In this document: in pieces, positions 1 to 8,332 of the stretch
How the letters are laid out: each line of letters opens with the position of its first letter
Position numbering within the stretch: the stretch's first letter is position 1
Assembly: GCA_023436775.1 (NCBI GenBank)
Contig: JAEZHW010000069.1
Span: 1 to 64,000 of the forward strand
From: Actinomycetes bacterium
GTDB lineage: Bacteria; Actinomycetota; Actinomycetes; Actinomycetales; Microbacteriaceae
Direction of reading: 5' to 3'
Length of the DNA stretch: 64,000 nucleotides
Notes under the pieces: generated by a model
What the model saw: only the letters and a program-made list of their open reading frames with translations
Database searches by the model: none
What the model was told of the DNA's origin: nothing
Program-made: the position numbers and the translations under genes

Positions 1-22
1 CCCCCCACCATGCTAAGCCGTC

Positions 23-580
23 TTACTTGGCGGCGCGGTTGAGCAACTGCTCGAATGCGGCCAGGAACCCGTTCAGGAACTCCTTGGTGCCCTCATTGGT
101 GACGTTGTAGTCAGCATCGATGAGGCCCGGCAGGAACTGCACGAAGGCCTCCGGCTGACCAAAGGTCTGCGCGTTGAGGTGGCTCAGGATGGTCTTCAGG
201 TGTTGCTGGGCAACCGCAGTCGAGATGGCGCCCATCGAGGTACCCGTTACCGCCACCGGCTTGTTGTTGAAGGAGTTCTGGCCGTAGGGACGGGCCACGT
301 ACTCCAGTGCGTTCTTCAGTGCGGCCGGGATCGACCGGCTGTACTCGGGAGTGACGATCAGGTAGCCGTCCTTGCTGTTGATCTGCTCCTTGAACGCCGT
401 GGCGGCCTCGGGCCAGCCGTCACCATCGAAGTCGTGGTTGTACAGCGGCAGGTTGCCGATCTCGATCTCCTCCAACTCCATCGTGGCCGGGGCCAGCTTC
501 TCGAGTGCGCGCGCCAGCTGGCGGTTGATCGAGTTGCGGGAGAGGCTGCCGACGATGACGCCGATGCGGTAGGTGCTCAC
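23..580 (-). CDS. NADPH-dependent FMN reductase family protein
   Basis: A 185-residue flavodoxin-fold protein of the NADPH-dependent FMN reductase (SsuE/ChrR-like) family, expected to be cytosolic and to pass electrons from NAD(P)H to flavin, quinone or xenobiotic acceptors. Visible signatures are the phosphate loop IVGSLSRNS (residues ~9-17), the flavin-ring segment TPEYSRSIPAALKNALEY (from ~77) and the following GTSMGAIST. The GTG at 580 is chosen because AAGGAG lies about 9 nt upstream on the same strand and the flavodoxin fold starts immediately; the longer open frame upstream has no such sequence. It stands alone, divergent from the membrane protein gene to its right. The physiological substrate cannot be read from the sequence. 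Confidence 0.88.
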   Translation of the reverse strand: MSTYRIGVIVGSLSRNSINRQLARALEKLAPATMELEEIEIGNLPLYNHDFDGDGWPEAATAFKEQINSKDGYLIVTPEYSRSIPAALKNALEYVARPYGQNSFNNKPVAVTGTSMGAISTAVAQQHLKTILSHLNAQTFGQPEAFVQFLPGLIDADYNVTNEGTKEFLNGFLAAFEQLLNRAAK

Positions 581-792
581 TGAAGCATGCTCCTTCTGAA
601 GTGATGGCGCGAGCGCGCCCGTAGGTCGTGCGGGCCAATGGTCGGCCCGAGTCAGATAACGCCAAAAGTCCGACGCGTATTCCCAAGAATAAGTTGTTGG
701 AACAAGTAGTTTCCTCGCGCCGCGCTGCACCATCCTCGGCGCGGCCGGACTTGACACTGCCGGATCCTTTGATTCCAACGAGACGAGATCGC

Positions 793-808
793 TACTGTGG
801 GCCACGTG
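793..808 (+). promoter_or_regulatory. -10 box of a probable leaderless transcript (membrane protein gene)
   Basis: TACTGT at 793-798 sits 7 nt before GTG 806. This is the TANNNT-to-start spacing seen at many genes of this window and suggests that transcription begins at or very near the start codon. It decides for GTG 806 over the in-frame GTG at 797, which overlaps the box itself. Confidence 0.5.
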
Positions 809-1396
809 ACCAGTGCAGACCACGACCTTGATTCCGACCTCGACCCGCAGGCGAAGCGCGATTTTGCCGGGCCCGTCACCTTCGTGGGGGCCGCACTGCT
901 GTTGCTGGCGTACCTTCCAGCGATCATTGGCCCGGTGCTGCGCGAGGTCTTCATGGCCCTCGCCTTCCTGGCGGTCATCGTGGCCACGTACCGCGTGACG
1001 CTCGGCAGCACTGGCCAGTCCGGAGCCGTGACGCACAAGCCGCGAGGCCAACTCATCGCGCGTCTGTCGGCCATGCTGTTCGTGCTGGTAGCGCTGTTGC
1101 TGGCGATGGGTGCGCTGCAGGTGCCCCTGAGCGGTTTTGCCCTGCTGGTGCCGACCGTGCTGCTGGCCGTCTGCGCGGTCTACGCCGGGTCCAGTGCTGA
1201 CGCGGCGACCTCGCGGGTGCTCGGGCTCTGGGTCACCGTGGCGGCGATCGGATTACAGGCCCTGGCGCTGTTGGACGTTCCAGTGATCACCGACTCTGGC
1301 CTCGTGCCAACATTCGGGTGGGTGAGCGCCGGATTGTTCGTCATCGCTGGCTACTGCTTCCTGGCCCCGACCACATTGGGCCACCCGGAAGAGTAG
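806..1396 (+). CDS. Hypothetical six-helix membrane protein
   Basis: I do not recognise a named family. The protein (196 residues from GTG 806; a GTG at 797 would add three) has a short acidic N-terminus followed by about six hydrophobic segments, among them GAALLLLAYLPAII, FMALAFLAVIVATY, MLFVLVALLLAMGAL and VLGLWVTVAAIGLQALALL, so it is an integral membrane protein with almost no soluble domain. No catalytic motif is visible. It is followed by a bidirectional hairpin terminator shared with the convergent tRNA-Arg gene, so it is probably a single-gene transcript. Confidence 0.7.
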   Translation: MTSADHDLDSDLDPQAKRDFAGPVTFVGAALLLLAYLPAIIGPVLREVFMALAFLAVIVATYRVTLGSTGQSGAVTHKPRGQLIARLSAMLFVLVALLLAMGALQVPLSGFALLVPTVLLAVCAVYAGSSADAATSRVLGLWVTVAAIGLQALALLDVPVITDSGLVPTFGWVSAGLFVIAGYCFLAPTTLGHPEE

Positions 1397-1416
1397 GGAT
1401 CGCAAGCGAACACCAA

Positions 1417-1445
1417 AACAGCGACTGTCAATGACAGTCGCTGTT
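1417..1445. terminator. Bidirectional intrinsic terminator
   Basis: Two perfectly complementary 13-nt arms (1417-1429 and 1433-1445) separated by AAT. On the + strand the stem is followed by TTGGTTT and on the - strand by TTTTGG, so one hairpin can end both the membrane protein transcript and the convergent tRNA-Arg transcript. Confidence 0.85.
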
Positions 1446-1451
1446 GGTTTG

Positions 1452-1524
1452 CGCCCCCGGAGGGACTCGAACCCCCGACCCCTGGCACCGGAAGCCAGTG
1501 CTCTATCCGCTGAGCTACGGAGGC
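1452..1524 (-). tRNA. tRNA-Arg (anticodon CCG)
   Basis: A complete cloverleaf on the reverse strand: acceptor GCCTCCG pairs with CGGGGGC (one G-U), D-stem GCTC/GAGC, anticodon stem CTGGC/GCCAG with loop TTCCGGT giving anticodon CCG, a 5-nt variable loop and a T-arm containing TTCGAGT. CCA is not encoded. It decodes the arginine codon CGG. It lies about 70 bp from argS, the gene for the enzyme that charges it, in the opposite direction. Confidence 0.95.
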
Positions 1525-1582
1525 GGGTGACGCGAAAGTAACCCTACCATCCGCCTCGGTGGGTCTGTGCAGCCAACCCCGA

Positions 1583-1599
1583 TAGAATCGACCCTCGTG
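1583..1599 (+). promoter_or_regulatory. -10 box of a probable leaderless argS transcript
   Basis: TAGAAT at 1583-1588 precedes GTG 1597 by 8 nt with no Shine-Dalgarno sequence in between. It argues for the GTG at 1597 rather than an in-frame GTG at 1567, which would lie upstream of the -10 element. Confidence 0.55.
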
Positions 1600-3264
1600 A
1601 CTCCCGAGGAACTGGCCGCTGCCCTGCTCGACCGCGCGAATGCGGTGCTGACTACTCTGACTGACGGGGCCGAGGTGACGGCGACCCTCGACGACATTGC
1701 CCTGGAGCGGCCGCGCAACCGCGACCACGGCGACTGGGCGACCAGCGTTGCAATGCGCCTGACCAAGCGGGTCGGCAAGCCGCCGCGCGTGCTGGCTGAG
1801 GCGCTGGTAGGGGAGTTCGCAGCGATTGACGGGGTCGCCTCGGCGGACATTGCCGGTCCGGGCTTTATCAACCTGACGCTGGACGCTGCGGCCGCCGGTC
1901 TGCTGGCGAAGTCCATCGTCGAGGCGGGTGCCGACTACGGTCGCAACGATGTGCTCGCCGGACAGAGCATCAACCTCGAGTTCGTGTCCGCGAACCCCAC
2001 CGGTCCGCTCCACATCGGCCACACTCGCTGGGCAGCGCTCGGCGACTCGCTGGCGCGCATCCTGAAGGCCTCGGGTGCGAACCTGGTGAGCGAGTACTAC
2101 ATCAATGACGCCGGCGCGCAGATGGACGCCTTTGGTGCCTCGGTGCTGGCGGCCGCCAAGGGCGAGCCCACGCCGGAGGGGGGCTACCCGGGCGAGTACA
2201 TCCAGACCCTCGGCAAGTTGGCGCTGCAGCAGCGCCCGGACCTGGTGGAGCTGCCGCACGACGAGGCGATCGTGGTCGCCCGCGAGATCGGCTATCAGCA
2301 GCAGCTCGGCGAGATTCGCGCCTCGCTGGACAACTTCCGGGTCCACTTCGACGTCTGGTTCTCCGAACGACAGCTGCACACGCCTGACCCGGCCACGGGT
2401 GTGAGCCCGATCGAGCAGGCCATCGAGCGCCTGCGCGAGCAGGGCCACGTCTATGAAGAGGATGGGGCGGTCTGGGTTCGCACCACCGCCTTCGGTGACG
2501 ACAAGGACCGTGTCATCACGCGTGGCAATGGCATCTACACCTATTTCGCTGCGGACGCTGCTTACTATCTCAGCAAGCACGACCGCGGCTACTTCGAGAA
2601 GATCTACCTGCTCGGTGCAGACCACCACGGCTATGTGCAGCGGCTCAAGGCCGTCGCCGGTGCCGCGGGCGATGACCCGGACGTCAACATTACGGTCTTG
2701 ATCGGGCAGTTGGTCAGTCTCGGCGGCGCCAAGCTGTCCAAGCGCGCCGGCAACATCATTGAACTCGACGACCTGTTGGAATGGGTCGGTGCCGACGCAC
2801 TGCGCTTCTGGTTGGCTCGCTACCCGGCGGACTCGCCGCTAAACCTTGACGGTGAGAAGCTGCGCTCGAAGTCGAACGACAACCCGGTGTTCTACGTGCA
2901 GTACGCACACGCGCGCACCTCGGCCGTCGCTCGCAATGCTGCTGCAGCGGGCATCGATCGCTCAGTGTTCGCGCCCGAGACGCTCACCCACGACACCGAA
3001 ACCGAGCTGCTCGGTCAGCTCGCGGATTACGAGCGTGTGGTCAAGCAGGCTGCCGAACTGCGCGAGCCGCACCGCATCGCCCGGTACCTTGAGGACCTGG
3101 CTACTGCCTACCACCGCTGGTACGACGCCTGCCGCGTGCTGCCGGTCGGCGAGGAGCCGGTCGAGCCGGTGCACCACACTCGTCTCTGGCTGAACGACGC
3201 GGCCGCCCAGGTGCTGCGCAATGCGCTTGAGTTGATCGGTGTCTCGGCCCCAGAACGGATGTAA
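1597..3264 (+). CDS. argS: Arginyl-tRNA synthetase
   Basis: Class I aminoacyl-tRNA synthetase that charges tRNA-Arg in the cytosol (555 residues, normal for the family). Order of domains: the ArgRS N-terminal additional domain (~1-110), the Rossmann catalytic core with the HIGH signature ANPTGPLHIGH (~132-142) and tRNA-interacting segment SEYYINDAGAQ, the degenerate KMSKS element KLSKRAGN (~379), and the C-terminal DALR anticodon-binding domain with YVQYAHARTSAVARN. The start at GTG 1597 follows a -10-like TAGAAT by 8 nt. A tRNA-Arg gene lies just upstream in the opposite orientation. lysA follows after 88 nt that hold another -10-like box, so the lysA-hom-thr genes probably have their own promoter. 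Confidence 0.97.
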   Translation: MTPEELAAALLDRANAVLTTLTDGAEVTATLDDIALERPRNRDHGDWATSVAMRLTKRVGKPPRVLAEALVGEFAAIDGVASADIAGPGFINLTLDAAAAGLLAKSIVEAGADYGRNDVLAGQSINLEFVSANPTGPLHIGHTRWAALGDSLARILKASGANLVSEYYINDAGAQMDAFGASVLAAAKGEPTPEGGYPGEYIQTLGKLALQQRPDLVELPHDEAIVVAREIGYQQQLGEIRASLDNFRVHFDVWFSERQLHTPDPATGVSPIEQAIERLREQGHVYEEDGAVWVRTTAFGDDKDRVITRGNGIYTYFAADAAYYLSKHDRGYFEKIYLLGADHHGYVQRLKAVAGAAGDDPDVNITVLIGQLVSLGGAKLSKRAGNIIELDDLLEWVGADALRFWLARYPADSPLNLDGEKLRSKSNDNPVFYVQYAHARTSAVARNAAAAGIDRSVFAPETLTHDTETELLGQLADYERVVKQAAELREPHRIARYLEDLATAYHRWYDACRVLPVGEEPVEPVHHTRLWLNDAAAQVLRNALELIGVSAPERM

Positions 3265-3289
3265 CTGACCTCCGCCGGGCCCTGCCCGA

Positions 3290-3295
3290 TAGAGT
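3290..3295 (+). promoter_or_regulatory. Candidate -10 box for the lysA-hom-thrC-thrB operon
   Basis: TAGAGT in the argS-lysA gap, about 57 nt before the lysA start. Transcription would begin near 3302, leaving a leader of about 50 nt with GGAAAGAG as ribosome binding site (3339-3346). No attenuator or riboswitch is recognisable in this short leader. Confidence 0.4.
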
Positions 3296-3352
3296 GGATC
3301 GTCGCCATTCCCGGCGACTGATGCCGCACGCGTGCCTCGGAAAGAGACTGTG

Positions 3353-4765
3353 ATGACCAACCCCCTCGCTCCGGCGTGGTTGACCGTTCCGGACGATGTG
3401 AACGGCTTGGACCCCAAGGTCTGGCCGAGCACGGCCGCGCGCGACGCCGACGGTGCCCTGACCGTGGGTGGCATCTCGGCCCAGCAGTTGCTGGCGGAGT
3501 ACGGCAGCCCGCTGTACGTGGTGGATGAGGCGGATGCGCGCGGGCGTGCCGCTCGAACCGTGCGTGCATTCAACGTCGCCGCCGAACGCATCGGCACGAA
3601 CGCGAAGGTGTACTACGCGGGGAAGGCGTTCCTCACCGTGGCGGTGGCCCGCTGGATGGCTGAGGAAGGCCTCGCCATCGACACCTCCACTGAGGGGGAG
3701 CTCACCGTTGCACTCACCGCTGGCGTGGACCCGGCCCGCATTGGCCTGCACGGCAACAACAAGTCCGACGCTGAACTGGAACTGGCGGTCACGCGCGGCG
3801 TGGGCGCGATCGTGGCGGACTCGTTGGGCGAGATCGACCGTATCGCCGCCGTCGCCGAACGCCACGGTGTAGTGCAGGGCGTTCGCGTGCGCGTCAACAC
3901 GGGTGTGCACGCGCACACGCACGAGTACTTGGCGACGGCCCGTGAGGACCAGAAGTTCGGCATCCCGCTGACCGCCGTGGCCGAGGCAGTGGCGGCGATT
4001 CGAGCCTCGGCGCATCTGCGCTTCCTGGGTCTGCACGGACACATTGGGTCACAGATTTTCGGAGCCGCGGGCTTCGCTGAATCCGCCGCGCGGCTGTTGC
4101 TGGTGCACGCGGACCTGCTCGCCGGTGGCGAGGTGCCGGAACTGAACCTGGGCGGTGGCTTCGGGATCGCCTACCTGCCCGGTGACGACCCGACCCCGAT
4201 TGAGGACCTCGCCGACGCCCTCGCCGACATCGTCGCGCGCGAGTGCCAGGCACTGGAGATCCCCGTGCCCGCGATCGCGGTCGAGCCCGGACGCTCCATC
4301 ATCGGACCGGCCGGCATCACGCTGTACACGGTGGGGGAGCAGAAGGACGTCGAGGTCCCGCTCGACCATGGTGGCTCGGCTACCCGGCGCTACGTCAGCG
4401 TCGACGGCGGCATGAGCGACAACGCCCGTCCGGCGCTCTACGAGGCCGACTATCACGTGCGCCTCGCCTCGCGTCGATCGGACGCCGAACCGGCCCTGGT
4501 TCGCGTCGTCGGGAAGCACTGCGAAAGCGGTGACATTGTCGTCCAGCACGACTGGCTGCCCGCGGACCTCGTCCGGGGCGATATTCTGGCTGTAGCGGCC
4601 ACCGGCGCATACTGCTGGTCGCTCGCAAGCAACTACAACTACCTCGGCCGGCCTGCGGTGGTGGCGGTACGCGACGGTTCTGCACGAACTCTGGTTCGGC
4701 GCGAGACGATTGCGGATCTGCTGCGCCGTGACGGCGAGGTGCCCTTGGAGGGAACCCCCGCATGA
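3353..4765 (+). CDS. lysA: Diaminopimelate decarboxylase
   Basis: PLP-dependent fold-type III enzyme that decarboxylates meso-2,6-diaminopimelate to lysine, the last step of lysine synthesis (470 residues). The PLP lysine is in YYAGKAF (~90). Further family motifs are HGNNKSDAEL, LHGHIGSQ, the glycine loop LGGGFG, EPGRS, and the active-site cysteine region GKHCESGD with a following YNYLGRPA near the C-terminus. ATG 3353 is chosen over an upstream in-frame GTG because GGAAAGAG lies at the correct distance. The stop overlaps the hom start by 4 nt (ATGA), indicating translational coupling and a joint aspartate-family operon. Confidence 0.97.
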   Translation: MTNPLAPAWLTVPDDVNGLDPKVWPSTAARDADGALTVGGISAQQLLAEYGSPLYVVDEADARGRAARTVRAFNVAAERIGTNAKVYYAGKAFLTVAVARWMAEEGLAIDTSTEGELTVALTAGVDPARIGLHGNNKSDAELELAVTRGVGAIVADSLGEIDRIAAVAERHGVVQGVRVRVNTGVHAHTHEYLATAREDQKFGIPLTAVAEAVAAIRASAHLRFLGLHGHIGSQIFGAAGFAESAARLLLVHADLLAGGEVPELNLGGGFGIAYLPGDDPTPIEDLADALADIVARECQALEIPVPAIAVEPGRSIIGPAGITLYTVGEQKDVEVPLDHGGSATRRYVSVDGGMSDNARPALYEADYHVRLASRRSDAEPALVRVVGKHCESGDIVVQHDWLPADLVRGDILAVAATGAYCWSLASNYNYLGRPAVVAVRDGSARTLVRRETIADLLRRDGEVPLEGTPA

Positions 4766-6060
4766 TTCGCTACCGCAACCTGCGCGTCGCCCTGCTTGGT
4801 GCCGGAAACGTCGGCGCCGAGGTCGCACGTCTGTTGACCGAGCAGCGCGAGGAACTCGCCAGCCGCATTGGTGCCGAACTGGAACTGGTGGGCGTCGCCG
4901 TGCGCGACGCCTCGAAGCCGCGCCCCGGCGTGCCCCAGGAACTGCTCACCGAGGACGCTGAGGCACTGATCCACGGCGCGGACATCGTGATCGAACTGAT
5001 CGGTGGCATCGAGCCGGCCCGTACCCTGATTCTGCAGGCCCTGGGTTCCGGTGCAGACGTGATCACCGGCAACAAGGCCCTCCTGGCCGCCCACGGCCCC
5101 GAACTCTTCGCCGCCGCCGAGCAGGTGGGCGCCCAGCTCTACTACGAGGCCGCGGTGGGTGGTGCGATCCCGATCATTCGCCCGCTGCGTGACAGCCTCG
5201 CCGGTGACCGCGTCAAGCGCATCCTCGGCATCGTCAACGGCACCACCAACTACATCCTCGACCGGATCGACTCCTTCGGAGACAGCGCCGAGGCGGCCCT
5301 CGCGAAGGCCACTGAGCTGGGCTACGCCGAGGCCGACCCGACCGCGGACATCGAAGGCTTCGACGCCGCACAGAAGGCGTCCATCCTGGCCAGCCTCGCC
5401 TTCCACACCACCGTGCCTGAGAGTGCCGTGCACCGTGAAGGCATCACCAAGGTCACGCTCGAGCAGGCGCAGGCCGCCCGCCGCGCTGGCTACGTGATCA
5501 AGCTGCTCGCCATTGCCGAGCGCATCGTGCAAGACAACGGGGACGAGGCTGTGTCGGTGCGCGTGCACCCCTCGCTGATCTCGCTGAAGCACCCGCTCGC
5601 CTCGGTGCGTGGCGCCTACAACGCGATCTTTGTCGAGGCGGAGGCCGCCGGGCAGCTCATGTTCTACGGCGCAGGTGCTGGTGGCACTCAGACCGCATCG
5701 GCCGTGCTGGGTGACGTGGTCTCTGCGGCTCGTCGCCACCTCGCCGGCGGCCCGGGTGTGGCCGAATCGACCAACGGTGCGCTGCCGATCCTCGGCATCG
5801 AGGCCGTGACCACGCGCTACCAGATCACGCTGCGCGTGGTGGACCAGCCGGGGGTGCTGGCCGAAGTTGCTGCAATTTTCCGCGACCTGGGTGTCAGCGT
5901 CGAGGCCGTCGAGCAGACCACGCTCGACGACGCCACTGACGCGACCCTGGTGGTGGTGACTCACGCCGCTCTGGAAGCGGACCTCGCCAAGACCGTGGAC
6001 CGCCTGCGCGGCTCCGCCGTGGTGAGCGAAGTGAGTTCCGTGCTCCGAGTGGAAGGCTAA
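4762..6060 (+). CDS. hom: Homoserine dehydrogenase with C-terminal ACT domain
   Basis: Reduces aspartate semialdehyde to homoserine with NAD(P)H, the branch point to threonine and methionine (432 residues). The N-terminal Rossmann loop is GAGNVG (13-18), the catalytic region has GNKALLA and NGTTNYIL, and the C-terminal third (~350-432) is an ACT domain beginning LRVVDQPGVLAEVAAIFRD, which in this family mediates feedback inhibition by threonine. It overlaps lysA by 4 nt and is followed by thrC after 2 nt. Unlike enterobacterial ThrA it is not fused to aspartokinase; no aspartokinase gene is in the window. Confidence 0.97.
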   Translation: MIRYRNLRVALLGAGNVGAEVARLLTEQREELASRIGAELELVGVAVRDASKPRPGVPQELLTEDAEALIHGADIVIELIGGIEPARTLILQALGSGADVITGNKALLAAHGPELFAAAEQVGAQLYYEAAVGGAIPIIRPLRDSLAGDRVKRILGIVNGTTNYILDRIDSFGDSAEAALAKATELGYAEADPTADIEGFDAAQKASILASLAFHTTVPESAVHREGITKVTLEQAQAARRAGYVIKLLAIAERIVQDNGDEAVSVRVHPSLISLKHPLASVRGAYNAIFVEAEAAGQLMFYGAGAGGTQTASAVLGDVVSAARRHLAGGPGVAESTNGALPILGIEAVTTRYQITLRVVDQPGVLAEVAAIFRDLGVSVEAVEQTTLDDATDATLVVVTHAALEADLAKTVDRLRGSAVVSEVSSVLRVEG

Positions 6061-6062
6061 TC

Positions 6063-7172
6063 ATGAGCGCCGAAGGCAAGATCGTTTCCCGTCAGTGGCG
6101 TGGTGTCATCCACGAGTATGCCGACCGACTCAACGTCACCGAGAAGACCCCGGTAGTCACCCTCGGTGAGGGCGGCACGCCGCTGATCCCGGCACCGGCA
6201 CTGTCTGCTCGCACCGGTGCCAAGGTGTACGTGAAGTACGAGGGCATGAACCCGACCGGCTCCTTCAAGGACCGCGGTATGACGATGGCCGTCACCAAGG
6301 CGGTCGAGGCGGGCGCCCGAGCCGTCATTTGTGCCTCGACCGGCAACACCTCGGCCTCGGCCGCGGCCTACGCCACCCACGCCGGGATCACCGCCGCCGT
6401 GCTGGTGCCGGAAGGCAAGATCGCCATGGGCAAGCTGGCCCAGGCCATCGCGCACGGTGCGCAGCTGCTGCAGGTGCAGGGCAACTTCGATGACTGCCTC
6501 GACATCGCGCGCGAACTGGCTGCTGGTTACCCGGTGCACCTGGTGAACTCGGTGAACAACGACCGTATCGAAGGTCAGAAGACCGCTGCGTTTGAGGTCG
6601 TCGAAGTCCTCGGCGACGCCCCCGACTTCCACCTGCTGCCGGTCGGCAACGCTGGCAACTACACCGCCTACCACCGCGGCTACCGTGAGGAGCTCGATCG
6701 TGGTGCCACCACGAAGCTGCCGCGCATGTTTGGCTTCCAGGCCGCCGGCAGCGCCCCGATCGTGCTCGGTCACCCGGTGCCGAACCCGGACACCATCGCC
6801 ACTGCGATCCGCATCGGCAACCCGGCGAGCTGGGAACTGGCCCTGGCTGCCCGCGATGACAGCGACGGCTTCTTCGGCGCCATCGACGACGAGCGCATCC
6901 TTGAGGCGCACCGCATCCTGTCGGCCGAGGTCGGCATCTTCGTCGAGCCGGCCAGCGCGATCAGCGTCGCGGGTCTGCTCGAGCGTTCGGACGCAGGCGT
7001 GATCCCGGCCGGTGCCACCGTGGTGCTGACCGTCACCGGTCACGGCCTGAAGGACCCGCAGTGGGCACTGCGCGCGAAGGACGGCAGCGACGTCTCGCCG
7101 ACCAGCGTGCCGGTGGACACCGCTGCCATCGCGGAGGTCCTGGGCCTGCGCGCGACCGGGACTGGGGCATGA
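6063..7172 (+). CDS. thrC: Threonine synthase
   Basis: PLP enzyme (fold type II) that converts O-phosphohomoserine to threonine and phosphate (369 residues, the shorter actinobacterial/plant-like type). The PLP lysine lies in NPTGSFKDRGM (K69), the phosphate-binding loop is STGNTSAS, and PVGNAGNYTAY resembles the second cofactor loop. GEGGTPLIPA near residue 36 is a standard N-terminal signature. It follows hom by 2 nt and overlaps thrB by 4 nt, consistent with a tightly coupled threonine operon. Confidence 0.97.
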   Translation: MSAEGKIVSRQWRGVIHEYADRLNVTEKTPVVTLGEGGTPLIPAPALSARTGAKVYVKYEGMNPTGSFKDRGMTMAVTKAVEAGARAVICASTGNTSASAAAYATHAGITAAVLVPEGKIAMGKLAQAIAHGAQLLQVQGNFDDCLDIARELAAGYPVHLVNSVNNDRIEGQKTAAFEVVEVLGDAPDFHLLPVGNAGNYTAYHRGYREELDRGATTKLPRMFGFQAAGSAPIVLGHPVPNPDTIATAIRIGNPASWELALAARDDSDGFFGAIDDERILEAHRILSAEVGIFVEPASAISVAGLLERSDAGVIPAGATVVLTVTGHGLKDPQWALRAKDGSDVSPTSVPVDTAAIAEVLGLRATGTGA

Positions 7173-8149
7173 CCGAAGGAACCTCCGCCTCCGCGTTGCT
7201 GGGCCGCGCCGTGTCGGTGCGCGTCCCGGCCACGGCTGCGAACTTGGGGCCGGGCTTCGACACGCTCGGCCTGGCTCTGTCAATCTACGACGAGCTCGAA
7301 GTGCAGGTGGTTGCTGCCGCGGCAGTGCACCCACCGGTTGACGGCGTTGCCGCGAGTGTGACCGTGCATGGCGTCGGTGAGGGCGAAGTCCCGACTGATG
7401 GCAGCAATATCGTGATCGCCTCGATGGCGCGTGTCCTGCGTGACTCCCTGTCGGACCTGGACCAGATCGGCTTCCAGGTTGAGGCGCGCAACGCGATTCC
7501 GCATGGCCGCGGCCTGGGATCCTCCGGCGCTGCGATCGTGTCCGGCATTGTCGCGGCGGCGGGCCTGCTGAGTGGGATCACCGAGTTCTCGGAGCAGCAG
7601 CTCCTGGCCTACGCCACGGAACTCGAGGGGCACCCAGACAACGTGGCACCCGCCCTCTTCGGTGGGCTCACCATTGCCTGGCTCGGCGTTGACGGCCCGC
7701 AGTCCAAGAAGCTGCAGGTGCACCGTGGCGTCTCGCCACTGGTGCTGGTGCCGCAGGAACGCAAGTCGACGAATGCCCTGCGCAGCTTGCAGCCGACCGA
7801 AGTGCCGGCCAAGGACGCGATCTTCAACGTGTCACGATCGGCGCTGCTGGTCGCCGCGCTGCTGCAGAGCCCTGAGTTGCTGCTGGATGCGACCGAGGAC
7901 CGGCTGCATCAGAACTATCGGGCCAGCGCCATGCCGGCCACCTCGGAACTCGTGGCTGCCTTGCGTGCCGCGGGGTTCCCGGCGGTGGTCTCGGGCGCGG
8001 GTCCCTCGGTGCTGGTACTGGCCAGCGACCCGGGACAGCGGGTGCAGGCGGCCGAACTGGTGGCAACGCACTCACCAGACTGGCAGGCGCACATGCTGGC
8101 GATCGATCTTAAGGGTGCTACAGTTGTGGCACACCCAGTTTCAGGCTGA
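7169..8149 (+). CDS. thrB: Homoserine kinase
   Basis: GHMP-family kinase that phosphorylates homoserine with ATP and supplies the substrate of ThrC (326 residues). Motif 1 is RVPATAANLGPGFDTLGLAL (~19-38), the ATP phosphate loop is PHGRGLGSSGAA (~111-122), and motif 3 near the C-terminus is SGAGPSVLVL. The ATG at 7169 overlaps the thrC stop (ATGA); a longer upstream frame would run far into thrC and lacks a start signal. Last gene of the operon; 183 nt of leader sequence for rho follow. Confidence 0.96.
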   Translation: MTEGTSASALLGRAVSVRVPATAANLGPGFDTLGLALSIYDELEVQVVAAAAVHPPVDGVAASVTVHGVGEGEVPTDGSNIVIASMARVLRDSLSDLDQIGFQVEARNAIPHGRGLGSSGAAIVSGIVAAAGLLSGITEFSEQQLLAYATELEGHPDNVAPALFGGLTIAWLGVDGPQSKKLQVHRGVSPLVLVPQERKSTNALRSLQPTEVPAKDAIFNVSRSALLVAALLQSPELLLDATEDRLHQNYRASAMPATSELVAALRAAGFPAVVSGAGPSVLVLASDPGQRVQAAELVATHSPDWQAHMLAIDLKGATVVAHPVSG

Positions 8150-8332
8150 CAGAACCTCACGGCTCCACCAGCGCTGGGTGAACAGGCCGCCGGGGGATAG
8201 CGGATTGTTTTCAGTGGTACGCACCGAATCATGACTCGTGCATTCCTTAGTTCTTGCAGTACTCACCACTGATCCGACGCCACCGCCGCCTGGTTCATTG
8301 CACATGTATGCCAATGTGAGGATTCACCCCAG
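8150..8332 (+). other. Intergenic leader region of rho
   Basis: A 183-nt gap between thrB and rho without a plausible gene. It is less GC-rich than its surroundings, holds a short imperfect inverted repeat just after thrB (near 8168-8182) and ends in GTGAGGA about 10 nt before the rho ATG. No clear terminator and no convincing -35/-10 pair can be read. In bacteria rho leaders are often sites of Rho-dependent autoregulation; that this applies here is inference only. Confidence 0.4.

Noticed and set aside
751..756. TTGACA as -35 of the membrane protein gene
   Set aside because: It is 36 nt from the likely -10 box at 793-798, far from the usual 16-19 nt spacing.
1452..1524. tRNA-Arg as an integration site of a mobile element
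   Set aside because: No integrase, no duplicated tRNA 3' end and no foreign-looking cargo occur nearby; the neighbours are syntenic core genes.
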